A stretch of DNA of 43,392 nucleotides from assembly GCA_016932895.1 (NCBI GenBank), contig JAFGCA010000191.1, positions 1 through 43,392 on the forward strand, read 5' to 3'. Origin of the DNA: Sedimentisphaerales bacterium (GTDB lineage: Bacteria > Planctomycetota > Phycisphaerae > Sedimentisphaerales > SG8-4). The notes under the pieces were generated by a model. That model saw nothing but the letters and a program-made list of their open reading frames with translations, made no database searches and was not told the origin of the DNA. Both the position numbers and the translations under genes were made by a program. Of the stretch, positions 16,810 to 27,200 are shown piece by piece (the stretch's first letter is position 1; each line of letters begins with the position of its first letter).

Positions 16810-18624
16810 TTACATCTGGCCTTGACTTTGCTGCATCTTCTGCTGTTGCATCTTCATGAAGACCATCATGACCTCAAGCACGTGTTGTTTGGGCACGGCC
16901 ATTTCCAGCTTGAAACCGCCGTTGCCGACGGTGCCGGCCATGGCGATGTTGCTCTGGGTCGGTATGTCCATCTGTGGCATCGGCATCGGCATCATGGCCG
17001 TGACCATTTGCATCAGCCGCAGATAGTTGTATGTGGCGAAGAAGTCGGCCTTTTCAGCTCCGGGGATGAGCTGCATGGCGGCCTGCACTTCCGATGAAGT
17101 CTGTTTGGGGCCGCCCGCCTTGGCCTGATCGATAAGATCGCGAATCCCCTTGTCGCAGTCGCCGCCGATGGCCTGCACGCACAGGCCGTTGACCAGCGCC
17201 AGTCGACCTTCGAATCCCTCGCCGTACATGTTGGCGATCATCTGACCCTGGGGCGACTCCGTGTCGGTCGACTTCAGGGCAAACTTCACGCTGTCGATCG
17301 CAACGCCCTGGTAGCTGTCGCTTTTGCGCGTCATCGCGTAGCTCATCTCCAGGCCCATTTGCTTATAGAACTGGGTCAGCCCGCCGGCCGTCATCCACTC
17401 GGTCATCTTCTCCATGCTGTCGTAGAACTTCTCTTTGTCTTTTACAGCCAGGACGTACTTCATGGCGAAAGGAGGTTTGGTCTTTGGGTTTGCGGCCATT
17501 GAGAAGACGATCGGCCCGCCCATGGCGTCCATCATGTTCGTTGTGAGCGTCTTGAGCTTCTGCGCCTCTTCCTCCGGAATGTCACCTCCGGTCAGGGACG
17601 AGATCAGATTCGTGTATTCGATGCCAAATTCACGCATGGCCGGGTAGTCTGCCCGAAGCTGGAAATTCATCATCGCGCCGTCCTGCAAATAGCCTCGCAG
17701 ATCGGCTCCTTGCTGGGTCGCGGCGCCCCCGGCGAGCATTTTGGCCATATCTGTGCCGGGCATGGCGGCAGCGACAAACGCCAGCCGAATCATGTTGGCG
17801 CTGGGCTCAAGCGAGAGGCTGACGAACTTCGTTTCTTTCATCATGGTATCGATCAGGCCGGCGTACATGTCCATGACACCGCCCAGGTTGCCCATCATCG
17901 GCCCGCCTTGTTCCTTCATTTCCTCGAAGCCTTGCTTGGCTTCCTGGAGCTTGGCCTGAATCAGGGGTCCAAACATCTGGCCTGCCAACTGGACGTTGGC
18001 GTAGGCCCATACGGGAGCGGTCTGGGCGCGTTTGAGCTCGGCCGCGTCGAGCTTTGCCGCCAGCCCTGCCGTTGTGCCTGCCACCGACTTCTTCATGTCC
18101 ACCAGCGCCTGTTCGTTGCCCGGCGTGCTGGCCAGGGCGTAGCCGCCGACCGGGATGGTCGCGAGGATCGGGCCGCCGGAAACGTTGATTTTGGATATCC
18201 CCATCGCGTCGGCGTCGCTCACGTTGGGGTTGCCTCCGACGAACTGTTGATAATCGCTGACGGGGATCAGTATGCCGATGCGGGTTGGATCGGGGCCGGC
18301 CCCGCCGGGAAGCGGACCGAACAGAACGATGTTGCCCGCCATGTTGAGCCCCTTGGCATCCGGGCTGCCCAGAACCTGTCCCAACTGGGCCTTCGCCATC
18401 ATGGAGACCCCCATCGGGAGCAGACCCGTCAGAAACAGATCGACTTGTCCCATCGCGGCATCCGGATTGTTGATGCGCACGCAAAACAGGCAGTTGTCGG
18501 GCACCATTTTCAACGGGTCTTCGGCCGCTTGCGCACCGGGAGCCAATCCCAGTTCTCCGAGGCAAAATGCCAACAGCAAGACGGACAGAGCGAGTGTTTT
18601 CCTGGAACTTCTTGGTTGCCTCAT
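16810..18624 (-). CDS. Secreted Met-rich protein of unknown function
   Basis: 604 residues, with AGGAGG before ATG 18624. A clear Sec signal peptide ends near AQA (about residue 33). The mature protein has no motif I recognise with confidence. It resembles large secreted planctomycete proteins of the DUF3352-like type, with alternating strands and helices (for example PDNCLFCVRINNPDAAMGQV at the start, and repeated 'GP.L..I' segments). Methionine is unusually frequent, especially near the C-terminus (MMPMPMPQMD; MKMQQQKMQQ), which is also Gln-rich. A copper- or redox-related role for the Met clusters is conceivable but unproven. It appears to be a single-gene transcript. Confidence 0.75.
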   Translation of the reverse strand: MRQPRSSRKTLALSVLLLAFCLGELGLAPGAQAAEDPLKMVPDNCLFCVRINNPDAAMGQVDLFLTGLLPMGVSMMAKAQLGQVLGSPDAKGLNMAGNIVLFGPLPGGAGPDPTRIGILIPVSDYQQFVGGNPNVSDADAMGISKINVSGGPILATIPVGGYALASTPGNEQALVDMKKSVAGTTAGLAAKLDAAELKRAQTAPVWAYANVQLAGQMFGPLIQAKLQEAKQGFEEMKEQGGPMMGNLGGVMDMYAGLIDTMMKETKFVSLSLEPSANMIRLAFVAAAMPGTDMAKMLAGGAATQQGADLRGYLQDGAMMNFQLRADYPAMREFGIEYTNLISSLTGGDIPEEEAQKLKTLTTNMMDAMGGPIVFSMAANPKTKPPFAMKYVLAVKDKEKFYDSMEKMTEWMTAGGLTQFYKQMGLEMSYAMTRKSDSYQGVAIDSVKFALKSTDTESPQGQMIANMYGEGFEGRLALVNGLCVQAIGGDCDKGIRDLIDQAKAGGPKQTSSEVQAAMQLIPGAEKADFFATYNYLRLMQMVTAMMPMPMPQMDIPTQSNIAMAGTVGNGGFKLEMAVPKQHVLEVMMVFMKMQQQKMQQSQGQM

Positions 18625-18833
18625 CGCTAAACCTCCTGAGATACTCTTCGGTTGATGTTAACTCCAGTTGTTCCCGATACGGACAGAGTATACGGGTCGG
18701 TTTTACGCCTGAACAGAAAAAAGCGGCGAATTCTCCGTGTACTGGGAGGGCCGCGTCGCCATAGGGCTGCTCTGGCAGGGATCGTTGTCATGCTTTCGAG
18801 TCGTTGAAAGACGGTTCTTGCGCCCCGCGCGGC

Positions 18834-19295
18834 TCACTGCCTCTTGTATTTGCCCATGAGTTGCCCCTGGGCGAGGATGTGGCCTTCCATGGCGCCGAGC
18901 AGTTCGGCCTTTGTGGTGCCCGCCGAGAGCTCGACCGGGGCGTCCAGGGCGTAGATCTTGAAGAAGTAGCGATGGGTCCCGCCAGGGGGGCAGGGGCCCC
19001 CGTAGCCGGTGGTGCCGAAGTCGCTCGTACCCTGCTTGGCCCCGTTCGGCAAGGTCGCCTCGGCCGGCACGCTCTCGGGCAGTTCCCTGGCATCGGCGGG
19101 CAGGTCGTACAGGACCCAGTGAACGAACGTCCCCATGGGAGCGTCCGGGTCATCGCAGATCAAGGCGATGCTCTCGGTCCTCTCGGGAACGGACTCCCAC
19201 TGCAAGGGCGGCGAGACGTCCTGGCCGTCGCAGGTGTATTTGGGCGGAATCATCCCCGACTCTGCAAATGCAGAGCTTGTTAGCTGGATGTCCAT
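18834..19295 (-). CDS. YbhB/YbcL family (PEBP-like) protein
   Basis: 153 residues from ATG 19295, which follows GAGGTG at six bases; the open frame extends 28 codons further but without family similarity. It shows the PEBP fold signatures: YTCDGQDVSPPLQW, ALICDDPDAPMGTFVHWVLYDLP and GGPCPPGGTHRYFFKIYALD. Bacterial homologues (E. coli YbhB/YbcL) bind small anions or phospholipid-like ligands; their cell role is poorly defined. No signal peptide is present. The gene stands alone on the minus strand and diverges from the beta-barrel gene. Confidence 0.92.
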   Translation of the reverse strand: MDIQLTSSAFAESGMIPPKYTCDGQDVSPPLQWESVPERTESIALICDDPDAPMGTFVHWVLYDLPADARELPESVPAEATLPNGAKQGTSDFGTTGYGGPCPPGGTHRYFFKIYALDAPVELSAGTTKAELLGAMEGHILAQGQLMGKYKRQ

Positions 19296-19675
19296 GATTT
19301 CACCTCGCATCACTTGGGTTCCTTTGGGAAAACAAGGAAACGGATCCACGTTTACCACCGAGCCCTTTCTCGATTTCACTCACTTGTTGCTTGTAATACC
19401 CCGGTTGCGCCGGTGCAAGTGTTTTCGGCTGGCTGCCTGTCTGGCAAGGCCCAAATATCTCACGAATTTCCTTGACATTTTTTTGGTGTTTTGGAAAATC
19501 CGTCTGGATCGATGGCGTTATGCAGTGGAACCAGGGATGATACCATGACTAACGCTTCACGGGGACGCATACGTTTTCTGACATCCTTCTCGCGAGCATG
19601 AGAAACCACAGACAGCAGGCGATGCGCATCGCAAGCCTGCGGGTACAGAGGCTGTGAACGGACAGGGAGTGCGAC
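19296..19675. other. 380-base divergent gap with palindromes
   Basis: This separates the YbhB-type gene from the beta-barrel gene. It contains a perfect 14-bp palindrome (GCGATGCGCATCGC, 19619-19632) nested in a GCAGGC/GCCTGC stem (19615-19640), and a weaker hairpin CACTTG/CAAGTG (19381-19421) followed by TTTT. TTGACA at 19472-19477 is a possible -35 for the plus strand, but I see no good -10. No gene is supported here. Confidence 0.4.
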
Positions 19676-20548
19676 ATGAAGCTGGGATCGGGCGTAGCAG
19701 GCAGCGAGAGGCATGGGCTATTCAGGAATATGGCTGGATCGGCTTGGCGGGTTCTTTTTGCCGGCGCGTTTGCGGCGGCATTCTTGGCGGCGCCCGGGCG
19801 CGCGCAGTTCTTCAAGGTGTACGAGTATAAGACTGCCGATGCCGGCGCGATCGAGTTCAGCCACTGGATGACCTACGTGTCATCTTCCGACGAGCAGATG
19901 AGCTTCTTCGGTCGCGACGTCGATCGCGAGGATCTCTGGGCGCATTCGTTTGAGTTGGAATACGGCCTGTCGCACAAGTTCACGGTGGGCTACTACGTGG
20001 ACTGTCTGGACCCAGAGGATGGGAACTTCAGATACACTCAGTCGAAGCTGCTGGCTCGCTATCGCCTGTTCCAGAAGTACGAGCTGCCGGTGGATATCGC
20101 CTTGTACGGCGAGTACATCATACCGGACGACGACTACCGTGACTCGGAGAAGTTCGAGTTTCGCACCGTCATTGAGAAGGACATCGGCCCCTGGCGTCTG
20201 GCGTTGAACCCGATCCTCGAAAAGAACACCAGCGGAGAGGATATGGAGGAGGGTGTTGAATTTGCCTACGCCGCGGGGATCTACTATGACAACGGGGGCG
20301 ACGGGCTCTGGAACTCCACGAACTGGCATCTGCGGCCGGGAGTGGAGTTTTATGGCGAGACGGGGGAGATCGCCGAAGGCAAGGGTTCCAGCGACCAGGA
20401 CCACTACGTCTTTCCCGTGATCGATCTGTATTATCCGCGCTACGGCAACTGGGCCCTGCGCTGGAACTTCGGCACGGGCTTCGGTCTCGGGGGGCAGGCC
20501 GACGACCTTGTGCTCAAGAGCATTTTGACCGTGGAATTTTTGTTCTGA
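19676..20548 (+). CDS. Predicted outer-membrane beta-barrel protein
   Basis: 290 residues; GGGAG lies before the ATG. A signal peptide follows a longer charged start and ends near GRAQ (about residue 44). The mature part alternates polar and hydrophobic residues in many short strands with acidic turns (FELEYGLSHKFTVGYYVD; VDIALYGEYII). It ends in FLF with a terminal Phe, the usual signature for outer-membrane barrel assembly. Length would fit roughly 12-14 strands. Fold and location are inferences. It lies 50 bases before the pentahaem cytochrome gene on the same strand, so a joint porin-cytochrome role is possible. Confidence 0.7.
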   Translation: MKLGSGVAGSERHGLFRNMAGSAWRVLFAGAFAAAFLAAPGRAQFFKVYEYKTADAGAIEFSHWMTYVSSSDEQMSFFGRDVDREDLWAHSFELEYGLSHKFTVGYYVDCLDPEDGNFRYTQSKLLARYRLFQKYELPVDIALYGEYIIPDDDYRDSEKFEFRTVIEKDIGPWRLALNPILEKNTSGEDMEEGVEFAYAAGIYYDNGGDGLWNSTNWHLRPGVEFYGETGEIAEGKGSSDQDHYVFPVIDLYYPRYGNWALRWNFGTGFGLGGQADDLVLKSILTVEFLF

Positions 20549-20598
20549 TCTCACCGTGGGAAACCGTTTTGCGGTTCAGACAGAGAGGTTGGTCACCG

Positions 20599-22080
20599 AT
20601 GAGGCGAACATTTCAGGCTATTGCGATTGTATCTGTGTGTGGCGGTGTTTTGCTGTTTGCGAGCTCGGCCGACAGCGCCCGCCGGAAGAAGCAGGAATAT
20701 GCCATGCGCCACTGGGAGGACCCCGGCGATTGTCTCGGCTGTCACTACGAGCGGTTCGTCGATTGGTCGTCCTCGCAGATGTCACGCGCGTACACGGGGG
20801 ATTTCTTTCAGGCGCAGTATTTCCAGTATGCCGTCGAGGATTCCAAACGCGACCCGCAGATGAGGGACCTGGCGGGCGACTGCCTCGGCTGCCATTCGCC
20901 CACCGCGTTTTTGACGGGCCAAATTCCGCCGCCCCCGTCCCGGCTGGGCGAGAACTATTGGAACCGGGACTGGACCTGGCTGGGCTCGTTCAAGAGCCTG
21001 GGCCAGCTCAAGAAGGGATTAGACAGCGGGGCTGTGACTCCTCCCTACAGGGACCGCTATCGCAACAGTCTTCCGGCGGACAAGGAGGAGGCCGACCGTG
21101 GCGTCTTCTGCGATTTCTGCCACTCGATTGCGAGCACGACGGGTCGCCAGCCCTTCAACCACAACTATCGTCCCGACGCCGGCCCCGACCGCAACACCAA
21201 GCGGGCCGATCTGGAATTCCCCTGGGCGCCCTATCACGAAACGCAAGTCTCCGAACTCTTTGAAAGCGCCGACCTGTGCGGCATCTGCCATAACGAGCAG
21301 AACACCTTCGGCCTGTGGGTCAAGGCGACGCACCGCGAATGGAGTGAGACGGTGTATGCCGAACGCGACATCGTGTGCCAGTGGTGTCACATGCCGCCGC
21401 GCGAAGGCAAACCGGCCAAGATGGGCCGGGAGCGGCCCTGGAACCATCAGCACTGGTTCGGCGGTGGCTTCACCGGTTTTGTCGAGGGAGCCGCCCGCGT
21501 CAAGCTGCGCTTCCACGAAGAAAGTGTCAAGGCCGGGAGCACCGTGCCTCTCGAAGTGACCCTCAGTGATATCGCTACCGGCCATCTCTTCCCCACCGGT
21601 GCCACGGAGGAGCGGGATGTCTGGCTGCACGTGGCGGTCTACGATGCCGAAGGCCGTGAGCTCCAGCATCTTCGTGTGCCGCCCAACCCCGGTGATCCCA
21701 ACGACCGGTACTTCATCACCTCCAACCGTCCGGAGGCCTATCCTTCGCACAGTTCGTACAGCAAGGCCATCTCCCGCGATTCGCTTCCCGAAGGCGACCG
21801 CATCTACCAGGACGTGTTTCTGGACTCGGATGGGAATCCGACGTTCGGGCAGTGGTACGCCGTTCGCATCGTGGGCAACCGGCTGGAGCCCGGCGAGACT
21901 CGCACGGAAACCTATTCCTGGAATGTGCCCGACTCTCTGGAAGAAGAGCAGGTCCACCTGCGGGCGACACTGTGGTACCGGCGCATGGCCGACTCCCACG
22001 CCGAGATCCTCGGCATTGAGAAACGCCCGCACCTGCTCGTTTCGCAGGATGAAAAGCGAATACAGATCGTGCCCGAGTGA
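20599..22080 (+). CDS. Periplasmic pentahaem cytochrome c
   Basis: 493 residues from ATG 20599 (the frame opens ten codons earlier at a TTG without support). A signal peptide of about 27 residues precedes five CxxCH sites: CLGCH (45-49), CLGCH (95-99), CDFCH (171-175), CGICH (227-231) and CQWCH (260-264). The motif DWSSSQMSRA after the first haem is typical of the cytochrome c-554-like multihaem group. Residues about 300-493 form a beta-rich domain beginning VKLRFHEESVKAG with GHLFPTGATEERDVWL, seen in many large multihaem proteins. Its partner reductase is unknown. It follows a beta-barrel gene and converges on a dockerin protein gene. Confidence 0.9.
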   Translation: MRRTFQAIAIVSVCGGVLLFASSADSARRKKQEYAMRHWEDPGDCLGCHYERFVDWSSSQMSRAYTGDFFQAQYFQYAVEDSKRDPQMRDLAGDCLGCHSPTAFLTGQIPPPPSRLGENYWNRDWTWLGSFKSLGQLKKGLDSGAVTPPYRDRYRNSLPADKEEADRGVFCDFCHSIASTTGRQPFNHNYRPDAGPDRNTKRADLEFPWAPYHETQVSELFESADLCGICHNEQNTFGLWVKATHREWSETVYAERDIVCQWCHMPPREGKPAKMGRERPWNHQHWFGGGFTGFVEGAARVKLRFHEESVKAGSTVPLEVTLSDIATGHLFPTGATEERDVWLHVAVYDAEGRELQHLRVPPNPGDPNDRYFITSNRPEAYPSHSSYSKAISRDSLPEGDRIYQDVFLDSDGNPTFGQWYAVRIVGNRLEPGETRTETYSWNVPDSLEEEQVHLRATLWYRRMADSHAEILGIEKRPHLLVSQDEKRIQIVPE

Positions 22081-22135
22081 TGGCGCAGACAGCCGAGTCC
22101 GCGTCGCGGCGCCGGGATGCCGCTCCTGCGTTTGC

Positions 22136-23512
22136 CTATCTGCCCGGGGGCATGTTGTTGGACGGGGTCGTTGTCTGCGACAGCTCGGGCTCGGTTTCCT
22201 GGAGCCAGCATTCCCCGAGTGCTGCCAGATCGGACAAGTCCACCCGGCAATCCCCGTTGACGTCTCCCATTGGTTTTTCTCCGCAACGGTACACGTCCTG
22301 GCAGGTGGCCGTGGGGTACAGGCACGTCATGACGCCCAGCCAGCGTTGAAAAACGTCGCCGAACTCGCGCAGATCCATGGCCGCCATCCCTTCGGTGTAG
22401 CCGTTCCACGAATTGTAGACCAATCCGTCTTCGCCGCAGTCCCGGACCATAGCGGTTAGCGCACTGATCCAGGTCAGGCTCAGCCCGTACCGCACCGAAT
22501 CCGGAAACACAAGGTGGGCGTCGTAGCCGGGCGAGACGTCCATCAGGAAGGGGATGCCGGTTGAGGCCCACCCGTGGGAGAAGTCGCGTTTCCAGTTGAC
22601 CAGATAGGTTTCGTTCGACGAGCCGACCCAGACCTCAGGAATGAAGCACATGACGCCCAGAATCGATGTGGCGTTCTTCAAATGCGTACCCGTCGATTGC
22701 CAGGCGGGCCTGAACGTACCGGGGGCGAAGGTGTTGGGCGGCAGGGCATCGATGAAGAAGCCGACTTTCACGCCGGTCCGGTCGAACACCGCCTGGGCGA
22801 CCCTGTCGAAGCCGGCCGCGTAGCCGGCGTGGTCGTAAGCAGATAGCCGGTTGGAGGACGCGTGGATGAGAGCCACGGCGTACCGGCCCTCTCCGCTCTG
22901 GTCGTAGACCCGTGCCCATTTGTTGGCCCACTCCGGATGACTGCGATTTTGCACGTAGCGCTCGAGCAGGTGTGCGATCTGGCTGACGGTGCCCGGCGCG
23001 ACTTGCCCCCCGAACGTGGGAAACTCGTCGCGAAACGACCAGTCGGCCCGCGACTCGATGAACGGGACGATCAGGACGTGTTTTCCCACGGCCGCGGCGA
23101 AGAGCTCATCGTGGGCTTGCGGTGCGCACTGCATCGGAGCCCACGGGGCCCAGCCCGTGGTGCACGGAAGGAACGACTCGCCCCACACCGACGTGGCGAC
23201 GACGTTGAGACCGGCGGCGACCATCTGGTCGATGACATACGTTCGATTCGCCCGGCTTTCGGCCCACTTCAGGTGTCGCTCGTCACCGGGGTGGACGGTA
23301 TACAGAAACGTGTTCGCCGGTGCGGCACATTCATACCGACGGCTGCCGTCTTTGGCCTGGCCCGGAAAGAAGAGCGTGGCCTTGATGGCCTGGCCTTCGA
23401 AGCCCGGATTGGCCAACCGGCCCCATACCACATCTCCAAGAGCCGCCTGCGTGGCGCCGGTGAAGTGCGAGACGAGCATCAGGGCGACCCAGTGTCTTGT
23501 CGCTGCGGACAC
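22136..23512 (-). CDS. Secreted TIM-barrel-like protein with C-terminal dockerin repeat
   Basis: 458 residues with a signal peptide ending near TQA. The body resembles GH99/GH71-like or DUF5010-like barrels: LANPGFEGQAIKATLFFPG at the start, VVATSVWGESF, VGFFIDALPP, and SWNGYTEGMAAM near the end, which recalls the 'SWNEW.EG' end of GH99-like domains. No enzyme activity can be assigned. Near the C-terminus GDVNGDCRVDLSDLAALGEC is one type I dockerin-like calcium-binding repeat, of the kind common in Sedimentisphaerales proteins that do not form cellulosomes. It may tether the protein to the surface or to a partner. No cohesin is encoded here. Confidence 0.75.
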   Translation of the reverse strand: MSAATRHWVALMLVSHFTGATQAALGDVVWGRLANPGFEGQAIKATLFFPGQAKDGSRRYECAAPANTFLYTVHPGDERHLKWAESRANRTYVIDQMVAAGLNVVATSVWGESFLPCTTGWAPWAPMQCAPQAHDELFAAAVGKHVLIVPFIESRADWSFRDEFPTFGGQVAPGTVSQIAHLLERYVQNRSHPEWANKWARVYDQSGEGRYAVALIHASSNRLSAYDHAGYAAGFDRVAQAVFDRTGVKVGFFIDALPPNTFAPGTFRPAWQSTGTHLKNATSILGVMCFIPEVWVGSSNETYLVNWKRDFSHGWASTGIPFLMDVSPGYDAHLVFPDSVRYGLSLTWISALTAMVRDCGEDGLVYNSWNGYTEGMAAMDLREFGDVFQRWLGVMTCLYPTATCQDVYRCGEKPMGDVNGDCRVDLSDLAALGECWLQETEPELSQTTTPSNNMPPGR

Positions 23513-23619
23513 GGCATTCCTCCGGAAGCCCCCCAGGGATTCAACGTATACTATTGTACCTTTTGAGGCCCCGAAAACGCAAGCGAAAAGGCGACCTGCG
23601 GGCTGTGCGGTGTGTGCGA

Positions 23620-24189
23620 TTAGCCGATGATCAGCTCTCGAAGCGGGTGTTTAGGGACATGATGGACGCCCTTTTCGTCGCGCCAGTATTTGATGTCGCC
23701 GTCAGGTCCGGGCTCCTCGATCACGACCGTTTCACGGGGCTTGCCGAGAGCTACCACGAGTAGAATTTTATACCGATCCGGTACGTCCAGGGCGGCCCGA
23801 AGGGCCTCTCTGTCGATCGAGCCTATCATGCAGCCGGCCAGGTCCTGCTCGACGGCTCCCAACAGAATGCTTTGCGCCGCGATCCCGTGGTCGCAGCCGA
23901 ACGCATCGCCGATTTCGGTATCGCTGAGGATGACGACGTACGCGGCGGGACGCTCGCCTGCGGCGGGGCCCGGCCAATCCTTCAGGTATCCCGCCCAGGC
24001 GAGGTGCGGGAAGATGCGCGCGTTCTTCTCGGGTGTGCAGGAGAGGATATACCTGAGCGGCTGCAAATTCGCCGCCGAGGGCGACAGCCGCGCCAGGGCC
24101 ACGAGACTTTCCAGCGTGTCACGCGCGACGGTGGACTCTTCGTCGAAGCGGCGACAGCTCCGATTTCGCAGGACAAGGTCCCCTATCAT
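23620..24189 (-). CDS. Nitroreductase family protein
   Basis: 189 residues. An FMN-binding nitroreductase fold is shown by NRSCRRFD at the start, LARLSPSAANLQPLRYIL, and GIAAQSILLGAVEQDLAGCM followed by DRYKILLVVALGKP. The C-terminal segment IKYWRDEKGVHHVPK is common in the small two-domain nitroreductases of anaerobes. It uses NAD(P)H with FMN on nitro compounds, quinones or other acceptors; the native substrate is unknown. It is 38 bases downstream of the GH116 gene and may be read in the same transcript, though no functional link is apparent. Confidence 0.88.
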   Translation of the reverse strand: MIGDLVLRNRSCRRFDEESTVARDTLESLVALARLSPSAANLQPLRYILSCTPEKNARIFPHLAWAGYLKDWPGPAAGERPAAYVVILSDTEIGDAFGCDHGIAAQSILLGAVEQDLAGCMIGSIDREALRAALDVPDRYKILLVVALGKPRETVVIEEPGPDGDIKYWRDEKGVHHVPKHPLRELIIG

Positions 24190-24227
24190 GTCTTGTCACT
24201 CCATGTGAAGGTTCGCATCCTCAACAC

Positions 24228-27200
24228 CTATTTCTGCGTCCGGCGAATCTCCACTACCAGCTTCTGTCCCGCCAACAAGCGTGTCTTGTCGGTCAGCGTG
24301 ATTTCGACACGCGTGCCCTGAAGAGTGGAGGTGCTTTCGACGGTCCTGTCGCTGCACCGAACGGTTGCACCCACGGATTTCCACCGTCTGGGAACGGAGA
24401 AGGCCAGTGTCTTCACATTCAGGTGTCCCCAGCGCAGCTCGATTTGCTCGCTTTGGGTGTTTCTCGTTCGTTTCTGAGCGAAGGTGCCCCATCCCTCGGC
24501 GCCGGTGAAGGCGGCTTGGAAGTCTCTCGGCTCCATGCGCGGCGCAAAGCCGATGTGTCCCTTCGGACCGTGATATTCAAATCCCGCCAAGGCGGTATAG
24601 ACGCCCCAACTGGCCATGGCCCGGGCGTAGTGGTCGCCGCACTCGACTTCGTTGAACGGGTTGTGAGCGGCCGGGTGGTAACGCTGCTCGATCCCATGGC
24701 AGATTGCAAGCCCCTCGTCGAGCATGTCTTCCCAGACCATGTGGCCGGCGACCTGATATTCGATTCCCGTCCAGATCTCGCTCTTGTAGCGTACGCCCTG
24801 AGCCATGTAGTCGCTCTTGGGCCACGTGCAGGTAAACAAGCCGGGCTCTCCCGGCAGGGCGAACCAGCGCTCCGGTGTGTGCACGTCGTTATAGGGGCCG
24901 ACGTCCGGCGTCCAGTTGTATTTCCAAACCGAGCCGAGTGCATCCTGCACGTTCTGCTGCAGGTAGATATAGCCCAAACCGAGCTGGTGGGCCCAGCCCT
25001 GGCCAAAGAGCTGGTCGGAGAGGCATCCTTTTCCATACTGGTACTTAGGATGCTTTTCCAGGTCTACACGTTGAATGAAATACTCGCCGTTCCACAGCCG
25101 CTCGATGGTGAGCTTCCTGCCGCTTTCGAAGATCCGGCGACATCGCTCGGCGAATGGCTCGTCGCCCATTTCCCGGGCCATTTCTTCGCCGGCGCGAAGG
25201 GCGGCCAGATACAGCGAGCCGACGAACGTGTTGGGGCCCTCAAAGTTGATATCGAACGTGTTGTGCTGGCTGGCTTCGATCAGGCCGTCCTCGTTGCCGT
25301 CCTGTCCAATCGAGAACTCCAGGGTCTTCCTGACGCGGGGCCAGGTGCGCCGCAGGAACGAATCATCCGGCGCGCACTGATGCTCTCGATAGGCCTTGAG
25401 CACGGTGCCGCATTGACCGTCGGCGGCGTAGGCGTGGTTGCTGCGAAAGCCGACGAGACCGCTGTCGGAGTGAAAACCCTCGCCAAAGTCCTGCATCTCG
25501 CGAGCGCTGCGTTCCAGTTCGGGGAAGAGCCGTCCTGGCGCGTGGGCGTAGTTCCACACGTGCGTGCAGGTCCCGGGGCAGCAGCCGACGCCTTCCCAGG
25601 CCCAGAACCGGCCGTTACCCCACCACTGGCACGTCCCCGTGGCGAGATTCGCCACCGTCGAGTGGAGCCGAAACAGCAGCCACCGGGGCAGCGTGCTGTC
25701 TTCGTAGAACGTGCGGTGCCATTTCTCCGTTCCGCCGGCGAGCCGGTCGTGGTTGTCCAGGACGTAGTGAGCGACCTGGGCGGCGTCGGCAAAGCGGTTG
25801 GCGTATTCACGCCCCTGATCGTGGTTCGGGAAGAACCACGAAAGGACGAAGACGAACGTTCGTTCGGCGTTCGGCTCGATCTCGACGGCCGGCGCCAGGA
25901 CAACGCCCGCTTTTTCACGGACGGCCGGGTAGACGGCGTTTGCCTCTGCATGGAAGTCAATGTCACTCGGCGCAAAGCGCGGGGGAATCAGACGCCTGTC
26001 AGCAGCGACGTTGCCTTTCCGGGCCGAGGCCAGAACCATCGAGCCGTAATCGGGCAGTTCTTCCAGCGGCCCCGTCAGGCCGGAGCGTGCTACGTCCGAA
26101 AGCTCGATCTGGTCGACGTTGATATGCCCCCAGCCGCCGCTGGCGTTGTCCACGATCTGCATTTGGGCTTGCTTGCCCTCAAAGTCTGCGATGGACCAGA
26201 AGTGCCACTCGAGCCTCTCGTTGTCCTTGCCGACGGCGCTGCGAACGACCTTGCCGTCGATGAGGAGGTTGATGCAGGTCTTCTCGACCTGGTTGCCGCC
26301 GCCGATGAGGAAGTTGATATATTTGCGGTTAATTTGGAAGGTGGGCGAGGTCAGCGTGCCGTGGGGCCCGTCGCCGCCCAGGAAGGTGTTGGCAAGGCCT
26401 TGGCCCTGGAAGCCGCTGACTTTTTGCTGACCGGACAGCGTCCCGCGCGCCGGTTGTTTTCCGAAGGCTTCGCCCATGGCTTGCCACGGGTGGTAGTCGT
26501 CGCCCTCGAAATCCATCAGGATGATTTTCTCGCGTGGCGCTGCTGTCTCTTTCGGCGGGGGGGCCTTCTCGGCGGTGTGCACAACGAGCGTCCGGCCGCG
26601 TTCGTCGAGGATGCGTGTCCGGCGATTGGCGTTGATCGCCTTGGCCGAGTGGAAACACACGGCATTCTCAAGCCAGCCCAACACACTTGCCGTCACGGTC
26701 TTCTCCGACGTGTTTTTCAAGGTGAGATGAAACAATGTCGCCGGCAGCGCCGAATCCTTTGCGTTCAGCGGAATGAATGGCGAAAACGCTTCCATCTCGA
26801 CGGCAACGGGAAAATCGTCCGCCTGGTAGCGAACCAGGCCGATAGGATATTCGCCGGCAAACTCGACGGTGCCGAAATCCTTGTCCAGTACTCTGGTCAG
26901 AGGTTTCCCATCGGATTCAACCGCCACGGCGAATCCCGAATCGACCGGGGAATCGGGCCGGTAGGTTCGGTAGCAGTCGCGGCCGTAGCCGGTGAAGACG
27001 TGTTTGTTGAAGATTTGCCAGAGACCGAGCGTGCCGTCACCGCGGAGGTACAACTGGCCCGCCGCGATGCCGCCGACCGGCATTCCGATCGTTTCGAGAT
27101 CGTCACCGGCGTAAACGGCGCGTTCGCCGCGCGCGCGGAGCTTCTGCAAATACTCCTTCGAGAGCCCTTTGTCGGCGGGTACGAGATGTTTCTCGTTTGC

